The translations under genes and the position numbers were made by a program. This document shows positions 27,039 to 35,857 of a stretch of DNA of 64,000 nt, piece after piece. The DNA is from Rhodoferax koreense. Lineage in GTDB: Bacteria > Pseudomonadota > Gammaproteobacteria > Burkholderiales > Burkholderiaceae_C. The notes below the pieces were generated by a model. The model was not told the DNA's origin. It worked only from the letters and a program-made list of their open reading frames with translations, and did no database searches. The stretch covers positions 3,410,001 through 3,474,000 of the forward strand of contig NZ_CP019236.1 in assembly GCF_001955695.1 (NCBI RefSeq). Direction: 5' to 3'. Numbering within the stretch: the first letter of the stretch is position 1; every line of letters begins with the position of its first letter.

Positions 27039-28361
27039 ATGAACAGTCCGTCCTTATCTTCCTCCGGCTTGCCTGTCGGCCCTTCCAGCCCGCCTGTCAA
27101 CGAAGCGCTGACGCCGCTCGCGAGCCACCAGCGCGCGCTGGGCTGGAGCGACCAGGCGGCCCTGTGGTTCAGCCTCGGCGTGGGGCTCCTGGTGATGCAG
27201 GTCGGTGCCTACCTGGTGCCGGCCGTGGGCACGCGCGAAGCGTTGTTCGCCATCGTATTGGGCTCGTGCGTGGGCGCAGGGCTGTTGGCCTGGACGGCGC
27301 GCATCGGCTGCGCCAGCGGCCTGTCCAGCGCGGGCCTGATGCATGCGAGCTACGGCAGCCTGTTCGCGCGCCTGCCGGTGGGCCTGAACATCGTGCAGCT
27401 CATCGGCTGGACCACCTTCGAACTCGTCATCATGCGCGAAGGCACGGCCGCGATTGCCCAGCAGAGCTTCGGCATCACGCTGAGCGGTGCCAGCGGCGTG
27501 CTGTGGACCACGCTGCTCTGGGGCGCGGTGCTCACGGCGCTGATGGCCGGCTCGATGCTGACCCTGGTGCGGCGCTTCGTTAGCCGCTTCGGCCTGCCGC
27601 TGGTGATCGTGTCGCTGCTGTGGCTGAGCTGGCAGTTCGCCAGCGCCCTGTCGGCCAAGGGTTTCGCCGCGTTCTGGCAGCGGCCCGGCGACGGCAGCAT
27701 GGGCATGATGTCGGCGCTCGATCTGGTGATCGCCATGCCCGTCTCCTGGCTGCCGCTGGTCGCCGACTATGCGCGCCATGGCCGCAGCCGGCGCGGCAGC
27801 TTCGGCGGCACCTGGCTCGGTTATGTGCTGGCCAACATCTGGTGCTATGCGCTCGGCGTCATGGTGGTGAGCGTGGCCGAGCCGGGGGTGAGCCTCGTCA
27901 CCGCGCTGCTGCTGGCCCAGGGCGGCCTGCTGGCGCTGGGGCTGATCCTCGTGGACGAGCTCGACAACGCCTACGGCGACGTGTATTCGGGCGCGGTGTC
28001 TTCGCACAGCCTGCTGCCGCGCTGGAGCGTGCGTCGCTGGGGCCTGCTGATCGCCGTGGCCTGCACGCTGCTGGCCCTGGTGCTGCCCATGCACAGCCTC
28101 GAGCCCTTCCTGTTGATGCTGAGTTCGGTGTTCGTGCCACTGTATGGCGTCATCCTCGGCCGCCTCGGCACGGGCGGTGCCAGCTTCGCGCTGCAGGCCC
28201 GCAGGATCGACTGGCCGGCCGCGCTGGCCTGGCTGGCCGGCATCGCGCTGTACCACGCGCTCGCGCAGCTTTGGCCGCAGTGGGGCTCGGCCCTGCCTAC
28301 GCTGGCCGTCACCTTCGCGCTGGCCTGGCTCAGCCGGCCGGCCGCCACATCAAGGCCATGA
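27039..28361 (+). CDS. cytX: Hydroxymethylpyrimidine permease CytX (NCS1 family)
   Basis: The 440-residue inner-membrane protein has about 12 membrane helices and belongs to the nucleobase:cation symporter-1 family. LGWSDQAALWFSLGVG at the first helix and the GWTTFELVIM segment fit CytX. CytX members are thought to import the thiamin pyrimidine precursor HMP. The TPP riboswitch directly upstream supports that. The ATG at 27039 has GGAG seven bases upstream; an ATG 51 bases earlier has no such site. It ends two bases before the stop of the antisense thiD gene. Confidence 0.9.
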   Translation: MNSPSLSSSGLPVGPSSPPVNEALTPLASHQRALGWSDQAALWFSLGVGLLVMQVGAYLVPAVGTREALFAIVLGSCVGAGLLAWTARIGCASGLSSAGLMHASYGSLFARLPVGLNIVQLIGWTTFELVIMREGTAAIAQQSFGITLSGASGVLWTTLLWGAVLTALMAGSMLTLVRRFVSRFGLPLVIVSLLWLSWQFASALSAKGFAAFWQRPGDGSMGMMSALDLVIAMPVSWLPLVADYARHGRSRRGSFGGTWLGYVLANIWCYALGVMVVSVAEPGVSLVTALLLAQGGLLALGLILVDELDNAYGDVYSGAVSSHSLLPRWSVRRWGLLIAVACTLLALVLPMHSLEPFLLMLSSVFVPLYGVILGRLGTGGASFALQARRIDWPAALAWLAGIALYHALAQLWPQWGSALPTLAVTFALAWLSRPAATSRP

Positions 28362-28363
28362 GT

Positions 28364-29230
28364 TCACAGCGGCAACAGGTGCATCGCCACCGGCGCGAAG
28401 CCATGGTTCAGCGGCCCGTGGCCGTGCCCGGTGCGCACTTGCGCGCCGGCGGCGATGGCCTGCAGGATGTAGCCGCGCGCCTGCTGCACGGCCTGCGGCA
28501 AGGCCAGCCCCTGGGCCAGGTAGCAGGCGACGGCCGAGGACAGCGTGCAGCCCGTGCCGTGCCCGTTCGGCGTGGGGATGCGATGCGTTGGCAGCCGCAG
28601 GCGCGCACCGCCGGCCTGGGCCAGCACGTCGAGCACTTCTTCGCCCGGCAGATGGCCGCCCTTGAGCAGCACCGCCGGCGCCCCGAGGGCGAGCAGGGCC
28701 GTGGCCGCGTCGTCCAGCGCATCGATCCCTTCGATGGCCCGGCCCAGCAGCAGCGCGGCCTCGTCCAGGTTGGGCGTGACCACCGTGGCGCGCGGAAACA
28801 GCTGGCGCACCAGCACCTGCACCGTCTCGGCGGCCATCAGGCGGTCGCCGCTGGTGGCCACCATCACCGGGTCGAGCACCACGTTCTTCAAGCGGTAGTG
28901 GTCGATGGCCCAGGCCACCACCTCGACCAGCTCCGGCGCGTGCAGCATGCCGATCTTCACCGCGTCGGCGCCGATGTCGTCGAGCACGGCCTGCAACTGC
29001 GCCTTGAGGAAGGACGGCGGCGCCCCGTGGATGCCGCTGACGCCGCGGGTGTTCTGCGCGGTGAGCGCGGTGATGGCCGTCATGCCGTAGCAGCCCAGCG
29101 CGGCAAAGGTCTTCAGGTCGGCCTGGATGCCCGCGCCGCCGCCGCTGTCGGAGCCGGCGATGGACAACACGCGCACATAACGCGCCAGGGGCACGCCCTC
29201 GTTTTCATTCGAAGTGTCGGAAGGGTTCAT
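28364..29230 (-). CDS. thiD: Hydroxymethylpyrimidine/phosphomethylpyrimidine kinase
   Basis: The 288-residue ribokinase-fold enzyme phosphorylates HMP to HMP-P and HMP-PP. Motifs: VLSIAGSDSGGGAGIQADLKTF at the N-terminus, GMTAITALTAQNT, DPVMVATSGDRL, and the anion hole and catalytic Asp region NGHGTGCTLSSA. It lies on the opposite strand to cytX and thiOSGE, with only two bases to cytX and nine bases to thiO, so it has no room for its own promoter outside neighbouring coding DNA. Confidence 0.95.
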   Translation of the reverse strand: MNPSDTSNENEGVPLARYVRVLSIAGSDSGGGAGIQADLKTFAALGCYGMTAITALTAQNTRGVSGIHGAPPSFLKAQLQAVLDDIGADAVKIGMLHAPELVEVVAWAIDHYRLKNVVLDPVMVATSGDRLMAAETVQVLVRQLFPRATVVTPNLDEAALLLGRAIEGIDALDDAATALLALGAPAVLLKGGHLPGEEVLDVLAQAGGARLRLPTHRIPTPNGHGTGCTLSSAVACYLAQGLALPQAVQQARGYILQAIAAGAQVRTGHGHGPLNHGFAPVAMHLLPL

Positions 29231-29239
29231 GCCTGAATT

Positions 29240-30361
29240 ATGGAAGCTCTGACCTCCTCCTCGTCGGTGGCCATCCTCGGCGCAGGCCTGATGGGCCGGC
29301 TGCTGGCGCTCGCGCTCGTGCGCAAGGGCTGCGCGGTGGCGCTGTTCGATGCAGGCGGGCCCGAGGCCGAGGGTTCCGCCGCGCGCGTGGCCGCGGCCAT
29401 GCTCGCGCCGCTGGCCGAATCGGCCGTCACCGAGGCCAGCGTGGTGCGCATGGGCCACCACGCGCTCGCGCGCTGGCCGCAACTCATCGCGCAGCTCGAT
29501 TGCCACGCGGATGCCCCGGTGTTCTTCCAGCGGGAGGGCACGCTGATCCTGTGGCACCGGCAGGACGCGCCCGAGGCCGCCCGCCTGCGTCAGCAGTTGC
29601 AGACCACCCAGCGGCAACTGCCCGAACTGCCGGCGATGCAGGCGCTCGACGCGGACGGCATCGCCGCGCTGGAGCCCAGCCTGGGCCACCGTTTCGGCCA
29701 GGGCTTCTACCTGCCCGGCGAAGGCCAGCTCGACAACCGCGCGCTGCTTGCCGCGTTGCTGCAGACGCTGGAGCGCAGCGGCGTCCATCTGCACTGGCAC
29801 AGCCCGCGTGCGCCCGAACAATTCAGGCCCGGCGCGACCGGCCAGCCCCACTGGGTGTTCGACTGCCGCGGCCTGGGTGCGCGGCCTGACTGGTCGGGCC
29901 TGCGCGGTGTGCGCGGCGAGGTGGTGCGCGTGTTGGCCCCCGAGGTGATGCTGACACGGCCGACACGGCTGATCCATCCGCGTTATCCGCTGTACATCGC
30001 GCCCAAGCCGGGCGGCGTCTACGTGATCGGCGCCACCGAGATCGAATCCGACGACCTCTCGCCGGCCAGCGTGCGCTCCACGCTCGAACTGCTGAGCGCG
30101 GCCTACAGCGTGCACAGCGGTTTTGCCGAAGCGCGCATCCTCGAGATCGCCACCCAATGCCGCCCCGCCCTGCCCGACAACCTGCCCGCACTGCGCCGGC
30201 TGGCGCCCAACGTGCTGCAGATCAACGGCCTGTACCGCCACGGCTTCATGATCTCGCCGGCCGTGCTCGACGCGGTGCTGCAGTGGGTTGAAACCGGTGA
30301 AGACACCCTCGCCCGGCGCTTCGCGCTGCGCATCGAGAACCCCCTGGAAACTGCCGCATGA
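29240..30361 (+). CDS. thiO: FAD-dependent glycine oxidase-like protein
   Basis: The 373-residue protein starts with the dinucleotide-binding motif ILGAGLMGRLLA and has the DAO-family pattern (AAAMLAPLAES, VIGATEIESDD, PALPDNLP, GLYRHGFMISPAV). ThiO oxidises glycine to iminoglycine (dehydroglycine), which ThiG uses for the thiazole ring. It begins nine bases from the thiD start and overlaps thiS by four bases. The promoter must be inside or beyond thiD. Confidence 0.9.
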   Translation: MEALTSSSSVAILGAGLMGRLLALALVRKGCAVALFDAGGPEAEGSAARVAAAMLAPLAESAVTEASVVRMGHHALARWPQLIAQLDCHADAPVFFQREGTLILWHRQDAPEAARLRQQLQTTQRQLPELPAMQALDADGIAALEPSLGHRFGQGFYLPGEGQLDNRALLAALLQTLERSGVHLHWHSPRAPEQFRPGATGQPHWVFDCRGLGARPDWSGLRGVRGEVVRVLAPEVMLTRPTRLIHPRYPLYIAPKPGGVYVIGATEIESDDLSPASVRSTLELLSAAYSVHSGFAEARILEIATQCRPALPDNLPALRRLAPNVLQINGLYRHGFMISPAVLDAVLQWVETGEDTLARRFALRIENPLETAA

Positions 30362-30555
30362 AAGTCCTGATCAACCAGTTGCCGCACGATCTGCCAGAAG
30401 GCGCCAGCCTGGCGGTCGCGCTGGTCCGCATCGAAGCCCGCCCGCCGTTCGCCACCGCCGTCAACCAGCAATTCGTGCCATCGACGCAGCACGCATCCAC
30501 ACTGCTGCGCGACGGCGACGACATCGAAATCATCCAGCCCGTCACAGGAGGTTGA
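30358..30555 (+). CDS. thiS: Thiamin sulfur carrier protein ThiS
   Basis: The 65-residue ubiquitin-like protein ends in the required Gly-Gly (PVTGG), which is adenylated and converted to a thiocarboxylate that donates sulfur to the thiazole ring. The beta-grasp pattern and LRDGDDIEIIQP are typical. The start overlaps thiO (ATGA) and its end carries the AGGAGG ribosome binding site for thiG. Confidence 0.94.
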   Translation: MKVLINQLPHDLPEGASLAVALVRIEARPPFATAVNQQFVPSTQHASTLLRDGDDIEIIQPVTGG

Positions 30556-30557
30556 AC

Positions 30558-31370
30558 ATGCACCCGATCGATCCAGACGATGCCCTCGTCCTCTACGGCC
30601 AGCGCTTCGACAGCCGGCTGCTGCTGGGCACCGCCCGCTATCCGTCGCCAGCCGTGATGGAAGCGGCGATCCGCCGCGCCAGGCCGGCCATGGTCACCGC
30701 CTCGCTGCGGCGGCAGAACCTGGGCTCGGCCACCACCGAGCGCCTGCCCAACGCCTTCTGGGAACTGCTGCGGCAGTTGAAAGTACCGGTGCTACCCAAC
30801 ACCGCCGGCTGCCACAGCCTGCAGGAGGCCATCACCACGGCCCACATGGCGCGCGAGGTGTTCGCCACCGACTGGATCAAGCTCGAACTCATCGGCGACG
30901 ACTACACGCTGCAGCCCGACACGCTGAACCTGGTCGAAGCCTCGGAGCGCCTGATCAAGGACGGCTTCAAGGTGCTGCCGTACTGCACGGAAGACCTGGT
31001 GCTGTGCCGCCGCCTGGTCGACGTGGGCTGCCAGGCCGTGATGCCCTGGGCCGCGCCCATCGGCACCGGCAAGGGGCCGGTCAACCCCTATGCGATGCAG
31101 ATGCTGCGCGAACGGCTGGACGTGCCCATGATCGTCGACGCAGGCCTGGGCCTGCCATCGCACGCCTGCCAGGTGATGGAATGGGGCTTCGACGCCGTGC
31201 TGCTCAACACCGCCGTGGCGCTGGCGCAGGATCCGGTGCGCATGGCCGGCGCCTTCGCCGACGCGGTGGCGGCGGGCCGCGGCGCACGGCTGGGCGGCGC
31301 AATGGCCGAGCAGCATGCGGCCCAGCCCAGCACACCCGTGCTGGGTACGCCGTTCTGGCACCAGAACTAG
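30558..31370 (+). CDS. thiG: Thiazole synthase ThiG
   Basis: The 270-residue TIM-barrel enzyme builds thiazole phosphate from deoxyxylulose 5-phosphate, dehydroglycine and ThiS thiocarboxylate. The Schiff-base lysine is K108 in WIKLELIGDD. RLLLGTARYPS, VLPNTAGCHS, GCQAVMPWAAPIGTGKG and VDAGLGLPSHA are family signatures. The ATG is preceded by AGGAGG inside thiS. Normal family length. Confidence 0.96.
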   Translation: MHPIDPDDALVLYGQRFDSRLLLGTARYPSPAVMEAAIRRARPAMVTASLRRQNLGSATTERLPNAFWELLRQLKVPVLPNTAGCHSLQEAITTAHMAREVFATDWIKLELIGDDYTLQPDTLNLVEASERLIKDGFKVLPYCTEDLVLCRRLVDVGCQAVMPWAAPIGTGKGPVNPYAMQMLRERLDVPMIVDAGLGLPSHACQVMEWGFDAVLLNTAVALAQDPVRMAGAFADAVAAGRGARLGGAMAEQHAAQPSTPVLGTPFWHQN

Positions 31371-31383
31371 AAAGCCCCGACCC

Positions 31384-32325
31384 ATGTCTTCCGACGACAC
31401 TGCCATCCGGGCCATGGCCGAGGCCATCCTCGAAGCCCATGCTCCCACCTTTACCGACGGCCCTGCGATCGATGTACCCGTTGCCCCCTCAACCACCACG
31501 CACTTCACCAGCGAAGACCCGGTCTACCGCGCCGCGCAGCAGGCCTGCACCGCGCTGGGCTTCATCGCGATCGACGCCGAATGCCTGGCCCGCGCCTGGC
31601 AGGCGCAGACCCACCGCATCGGCCGGTTCGAGGCCGCGCGGTGGCCCGACACGCCGGTCGACTTCGGCCTCGCACCGTGGCCGCGCGCCGATGCCTTTCC
31701 CGCCGGCCCGCGCCGCCTCGGGCTCTACGCCGTGCTGCCCGATGCGGCCTGGGTGGCACGCATGGCGCGTGCCGGCGTGCCCACGCTGCAGCTGCGCTTC
31801 AAGTCGGACGACGCACAAGCCGTGCGCCGCGAAGTGCAGGCCGCCGTGGCTGCGGTGCGGGGTACGCAAAGCCTGCTGTTCATCAACGACCACTGGCGGG
31901 CTGCCATCGAAGCCGGCGCCTACGGCGTCCACCTGGGACAGGAAGACCTGGACGCCCTGACCCCGGCCGAGCTGGCCACGCTGCGCCATGCCGGCCTGCG
32001 GCTCGGCGTGAGCACCCACGGCTACGCCGAGATGCTGCGCGCCGATGCCTGCAGTCCGAGCTACGTCGCAATGGGCGCGGTGTTTCCCACCACACTGAAG
32101 AAGATGGCCACCGCGCCGCAGGGCACGGCGCGGCTGAAGGCCTATGCGCGGCTGATGCGCGAGCATTCGCTGGTGGCGATCGGCGGCATCGATGCCGAGC
32201 GGTTTCCGGCCGTGCTGGAAAGCGGCGTCGGCTCGGTGGCCGTGGTGCGCGCCATCGTCGCGGCGCCGGACCCCGAAGCCGCCGCCCGCCAGTTGATGGC
32301 GCGCCTGCCAACGCAGCCCGACTGA
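31384..32325 (+). CDS. thiE: Thiamin-phosphate synthase with N-terminal extension
   Basis: The C-terminal 200 residues form the thiamin phosphate synthase barrel: LQLRFKSDD, FINDHWRAAIEAGAYGVHLGQEDL, GVSTHGYAE and AMGAVFPTTLKKMAT are the substrate and Mg-binding segments. The enzyme joins HMP-PP and thiazole phosphate. Residues 1-111 are extra compared with the usual 210-residue ThiE. They contain no motif that I recognise and might be a remnant or a regulatory domain. It follows thiG by 13 bp. Confidence 0.93.
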   Translation: MSSDDTAIRAMAEAILEAHAPTFTDGPAIDVPVAPSTTTHFTSEDPVYRAAQQACTALGFIAIDAECLARAWQAQTHRIGRFEAARWPDTPVDFGLAPWPRADAFPAGPRRLGLYAVLPDAAWVARMARAGVPTLQLRFKSDDAQAVRREVQAAVAAVRGTQSLLFINDHWRAAIEAGAYGVHLGQEDLDALTPAELATLRHAGLRLGVSTHGYAEMLRADACSPSYVAMGAVFPTTLKKMATAPQGTARLKAYARLMREHSLVAIGGIDAERFPAVLESGVGSVAVVRAIVAAPDPEAAARQLMARLPTQPD

Positions 32326-32338
32326 TCGACTCGAAGCT

Positions 32339-32713
32339 TCAGGCGCTACCGTAGGACTGGCACAGCGCGAAAAATGCATCGAGTTCGGTAGACTTGTCGA
32401 ACACCGCATCCGCACCCAGCGCCAAGCAACGCTGCCTGATCTCCGCCGTTGCGTAATTCGTCAACACCACCACGCGTTGCCACGCCTGCCGGTGCTGCAC
32501 CGCGCGCAACACGTCCAGGCCCGAGCCCTCGCGCAGGAAGAGATCGACCACCGCGACCTGCCAGACCGCGTCGTGCCGCGCCAGCGTGACGATGGCCTCC
32601 GAAGCCGACTCGGCCACCGCGATGACGCGCATGTCGCCGAGTTCCTCCATGCTCGGCACCAGGACTTCGCGGATTCTGCTGCTGTCTTCGACAAGAATGG
32701 TGGTGCTCGGCAT
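32339..32713 (-). CDS. Single-domain response regulator
   Basis: The 124-residue protein is a lone receiver domain: ILVEDSSRIREVL supplies the acidic pair, VVDLFLREGSGLDVL the phosphoacceptor Asp, VVVLTNYAT the switch Thr and FDKSTELD the conserved Lys. No output domain is present. Such CheY-like proteins act through protein contacts. No kinase gene is next to it. It is convergent with thiE. Confidence 0.85.
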   Translation of the reverse strand: MPSTTILVEDSSRIREVLVPSMEELGDMRVIAVAESASEAIVTLARHDAVWQVAVVDLFLREGSGLDVLRAVQHRQAWQRVVVLTNYATAEIRQRCLALGADAVFDKSTELDAFFALCQSYGSA

Positions 32714-32854
32714 TGCCTCGTGCTGGAATGAAGATGAGCTTTCATTCACTCTACGGACGGCGGCGGGCTGCGACTTGTAGGCCAATGGCGCAAGCCAAGC
32801 GCAGCCAAATGCGATGGGCGTATATTGAATCCCCACCCTCGCCACGAGACCGCC

Positions 32855-33187
32855 ATGCCCGAAACAACGCCACTCGACGCCGATGCCATTGCCGCTGAAA
32901 TGCACGGCACCGCACAGACCGCCATCCTGCAGTGGTTTGCCAACCTGCTGCGCGTGCGCATCGCCACCCAGTCGCCCACGCAACGCGCCTTGACCATGGC
33001 GATGCTGCAGGACGGCCTCGATCAGGCCCTGGCGCGACACGAGACGCAGACCCGGCCGAGCCCGTTGTCGGAGGGAGATGCCCTACGGGCCTCGCTGTTC
33101 AAGGCCGCGTTCGGCAAGCTTTCGGTGGAATTGATGCAAACGATGGGTAGCGGCTTGACGGCCGAGGAAGCCGAGTCGTTGCACTGA
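32855..33187 (+). CDS. Hypothetical protein
   Basis: The 110-residue helical protein has no motif I recognise. It is divergent from the single-domain response regulator with about 140 bp between the starts, and could be linked to it functionally. The ATG at 32855 was chosen because a longer frame would need a TTG start. Composition is normal for the genome. Confidence 0.6.
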   Translation: MPETTPLDADAIAAEMHGTAQTAILQWFANLLRVRIATQSPTQRALTMAMLQDGLDQALARHETQTRPSPLSEGDALRASLFKAAFGKLSVELMQTMGSGLTAEEAESLH

Positions 33188-33457
33188 GCGCGTCAACGCG
33201 GGCAAACGTTTCAAAATTCGCGCATAACTTGCGTTAGATCAATGCCGGGATCGCACAGCGTCTGAAGAATGAATCATGCAGCGCCTCAAGCCACCACAGC
33301 CCCTGCCGTTGAACCGACCGCTGCCACCTGGGCGTGGCCGAGAGCCTGATGGGCGATGGAAAACCGAATACATGGCGTGATCCTGGTCCATGGGTGTTGA
33401 TTTCGCATCTTCCACCATCGAATTCGACCGCCCCCCGTGTCGCCCCAGTAGAAACAC
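33188..33457. other. Intergenic region without identified features
   Basis: This 270-bp stretch upstream of the tRNA-Asn terminator contains only short frames without coding character. I see no clear promoter or RNA gene in it. Confidence 0.5.
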
Positions 33458-33486
33458 AAAAGCCCCGCACTTGCGTGCGAGGCTTT
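33458..33486 (-). terminator. Terminator of tRNA-Asn
   Basis: The - strand forms a hairpin (AAAGCCTCGCAC / GTGCGGGGCTTT, loop GCAA) followed by a short T run, starting 8 bases after the tRNA-Asn 3' end. Confidence 0.75.
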
Positions 33487-33494
33487 GAATTTCC

Positions 33495-33570
33495 TGGCTC
33501 CTCAACCTGGGCTCGAACCAGGGACCTACGGATTAACAGTCCGGCGCTCTACCAACTGAGCTATTGAGGA
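33495..33570 (-). tRNA. tRNA-Asn(GTT)
   Basis: A full 76-nt cloverleaf on the - strand begins TCCTCAATAGCTCAGTTGG and ends with encoded CCA. The anticodon loop CTGTTAA gives anticodon GTT (asparagine). The T loop GTTCGAGCC is intact. Confidence 0.96.
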
Positions 33571-33609
33571 ACATCACAGCCTCAAATTATAGCCACATTT
33601 TTGTCGTTT

Positions 33610-35775
33610 TTACAAGGAGGCCGTCATCGCGATGCGAAAAGTTCGCGGCGCGCCGGTGAAAAGGTAGACATGGCCGAACTGGTACGGCGATTCGCGGAAG
33701 TAGCGGCGGTCGAACAGGTTGTCGACGCCGAAGGTCCAGGCGGTGTTGGTGGCGCCGATCCGGGTGTCGTAGCGCAGCGCGGCATCGACCCGGGTCCAGC
33801 CGCCGAGCATGATGGATTCGTCCGACAGGACGGCACGTCGACCTTCGTGCGACAAGGTGCCCTCGAGCCGCAGGCCGGCCACGGCGGCCACGGCATAGGC
33901 GGCGCGGGCGCGCAGTGCCCAGTCAGGCACGTTGGTCGGGCGTTTGCCGTTGGCCGCGGGGTCGGCCGTGCTGCCGCGGCGCTTGGCGTCGAGCAGGGTC
34001 ACGCCGCCGTCGAGTTGCCAGGGGCCGGCACGCCACTGGCCGCTGGCCTCCAGCCCCTTGTGCACGGCGTCTCCGTCGTAGGTGGCTTCGCACGGCGTGG
34101 TGGCCGCGCAGGCATCGATGTTGGTGGCCGGGCGCTGGATGCGAAAGTACGCGAGTTGCCAGCCGAGACGGTTGTCGCCGCCCTTCAGCCCGACTTCGAA
34201 CTGCCGGGACTTGAGCACCGGCAGAGCCTGTCCGGCGTTGGCGTATTGCAGCGGGCGGTCGGGCACAACCTGCGATTCCGCACCTTCGCCATAACTGGCG
34301 TAGACCATGGCCTGGGCTGCGAGTTTGTAGCTGGCGGCGACCCATGGCGTGGTCAGGCTGGTCGCGTAGCTGGTGGCTTCATTGCCGTCCGTGCTCATGC
34401 TGCTGCGGTTCAGCCGTGTGTGGCGCAGACCCAGCCAGGTGGTGAACTCGGGCGTCCAGTGGACGGCATCGCTGAGAGAGAGTTCGAGTGAACGTTCGTC
34501 GCGGTTGGTGTTGGGCGTGGTCAGCGCCGGATCGGCCGGCACGACGGCTGTGCCGTCGATGTTGCCGGTGCCCACGTAGTTATAGGCCGATTGTTCGAAA
34601 CGGTTGTGCACGCGGCTTCGGATCAGGCCCAGGCTCACGTCGTGCAAGACGGCGCCGGTCTGCAGCTTACCCTTGAGGCCGAGGCTGGCCGCCTGTTGTA
34701 GGCGGCGTTCGTTTTCGCTGCGGAAATCGTAGAAATCGAATGTGCCGTCGCTGCAGAAGCGGTCGTAGTTGCCTTCCGCGCCGCAGCCGAACGGATAGGC
34801 CAGGCGGTCATCGGTCTTGAGTCTCTGGCTGCCGAGCTGGCCGGTCCAGCGCCAGTTGTCGTTGATGGCCTGCTCGATGCGCAGGCTGCCGGTGAAGGCG
34901 TCGAACACCGAGGGCTGGGACCACGGCTGGTTGTTGAGGTTGAGTTTCGGGTCGGGCACGGCCGGCAGGCGGTTGCCGATGAGGCTGGTGCCGGCCTGGC
35001 TCGGCTGCGACTTGTGGCTCCATTCGAACTCGGCCTCGACCACGGTATCGCGCCCCACGCGCCAATCGGCGGCCAGTGCCGCCAGATCACGGTGGCCGTC
35101 GAGGTTGTGCACCAGCGGGCGCAGCGTTTCATGCGCGACGTTGAGCCGATAGCCGAACACGCGGTCCACGCCGAAGCGCCCACCGAGGTCGACCGCACCA
35201 AGCACACTGCCGCCGCCGCTGGCCTCGAGGGTGACGCTGCGCAGATCGTGTTCCGTCGGCCGCTTCACCACGTAGTTGACCAGCCCGCCCGGCGCGCTGG
35301 TGCCCGACTGGATGCCGCTCGTGCCGCGCAGGATTTCGACGCGCTCCTTGTTGTCGAGCGGGATCGACGTCTCGGCGCTGATCGGCAGGCCTTCGCGACG
35401 GTAGTTGAAGCGGTTGTCCAGCGTGAAGCCGCGGATGCTCAGAAAGTCCCAATACCCCGGCGAGTTGTAGGCGTCGGCCACCGAGGCGTCGAACTGCGTC
35501 AGGTCGGCCAGCCGGCGGGCGCCGGAAGCCTGCAGCTGCCCGGCACCGATGACGGTGGCCGACAGCGGCACCTCGGCGAGCGGCGTGTCGCCGAAGCCGG
35601 TCACGTCGGCCTGCCTGGCTGCGGTCTCGGCATTGACGGTCACGGGAGCGAGCGAGGGGGCGGTTTGCGCCATGGCAGGCAAGGCCAGGCACAGGCTGGT
35701 GGCCATGGCGGTGCGGGTCAACACGAATTTGAAGGGAGCGCGGTATGCGGTCACGTGGCATGCCTTCGGCATCAT
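33610..35775 (-). CDS. TonB-dependent outer membrane receptor under TPP control
   Basis: The 721-residue protein has a signal peptide (cleavage likely after PAMAQ), a plug domain (FLSIRGFTLDNRFNYRREGLPIS, VEILRGTSGIQSGTSAPGG) and a 22-strand barrel ending RTFRIAMTASL. It resembles siderophore-type receptors, but the leader on the same strand is a TPP riboswitch, so its substrate is probably thiamin, TPP or a thiamin precursor. The last residue is Leu instead of the usual aromatic. The ATG at 35775 is followed by another ATG; both give a plausible signal peptide. Energy would come from TonB-ExbB-ExbD. Confidence 0.88.
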   Translation of the reverse strand: MMPKACHVTAYRAPFKFVLTRTAMATSLCLALPAMAQTAPSLAPVTVNAETAARQADVTGFGDTPLAEVPLSATVIGAGQLQASGARRLADLTQFDASVADAYNSPGYWDFLSIRGFTLDNRFNYRREGLPISAETSIPLDNKERVEILRGTSGIQSGTSAPGGLVNYVVKRPTEHDLRSVTLEASGGGSVLGAVDLGGRFGVDRVFGYRLNVAHETLRPLVHNLDGHRDLAALAADWRVGRDTVVEAEFEWSHKSQPSQAGTSLIGNRLPAVPDPKLNLNNQPWSQPSVFDAFTGSLRIEQAINDNWRWTGQLGSQRLKTDDRLAYPFGCGAEGNYDRFCSDGTFDFYDFRSENERRLQQAASLGLKGKLQTGAVLHDVSLGLIRSRVHNRFEQSAYNYVGTGNIDGTAVVPADPALTTPNTNRDERSLELSLSDAVHWTPEFTTWLGLRHTRLNRSSMSTDGNEATSYATSLTTPWVAASYKLAAQAMVYASYGEGAESQVVPDRPLQYANAGQALPVLKSRQFEVGLKGGDNRLGWQLAYFRIQRPATNIDACAATTPCEATYDGDAVHKGLEASGQWRAGPWQLDGGVTLLDAKRRGSTADPAANGKRPTNVPDWALRARAAYAVAAVAGLRLEGTLSHEGRRAVLSDESIMLGGWTRVDAALRYDTRIGATNTAWTFGVDNLFDRRYFRESPYQFGHVYLFTGAPRTFRIAMTASL

Positions 35776-35857
35776 CACAAGGCAGCTTGGCGGACCCGTT
35801 CTCGGCCGTTCGAGATGGCCTCCACTGCGGAGAGGAGTGCCCGGCCAGATCCTGTTC

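Noticed and set aside
33234..33567. Short frames around the tRNA-Asn gene
   Set aside because: They overlap the tRNA and its terminator and show no protein-like composition.
33610..35775. Iron-siderophore receptor as function of the TonB-dependent protein
   Set aside because: The sequence resembles that class, but the TPP riboswitch in its leader argues for a thiamin-related substrate; the name was therefore kept neutral.
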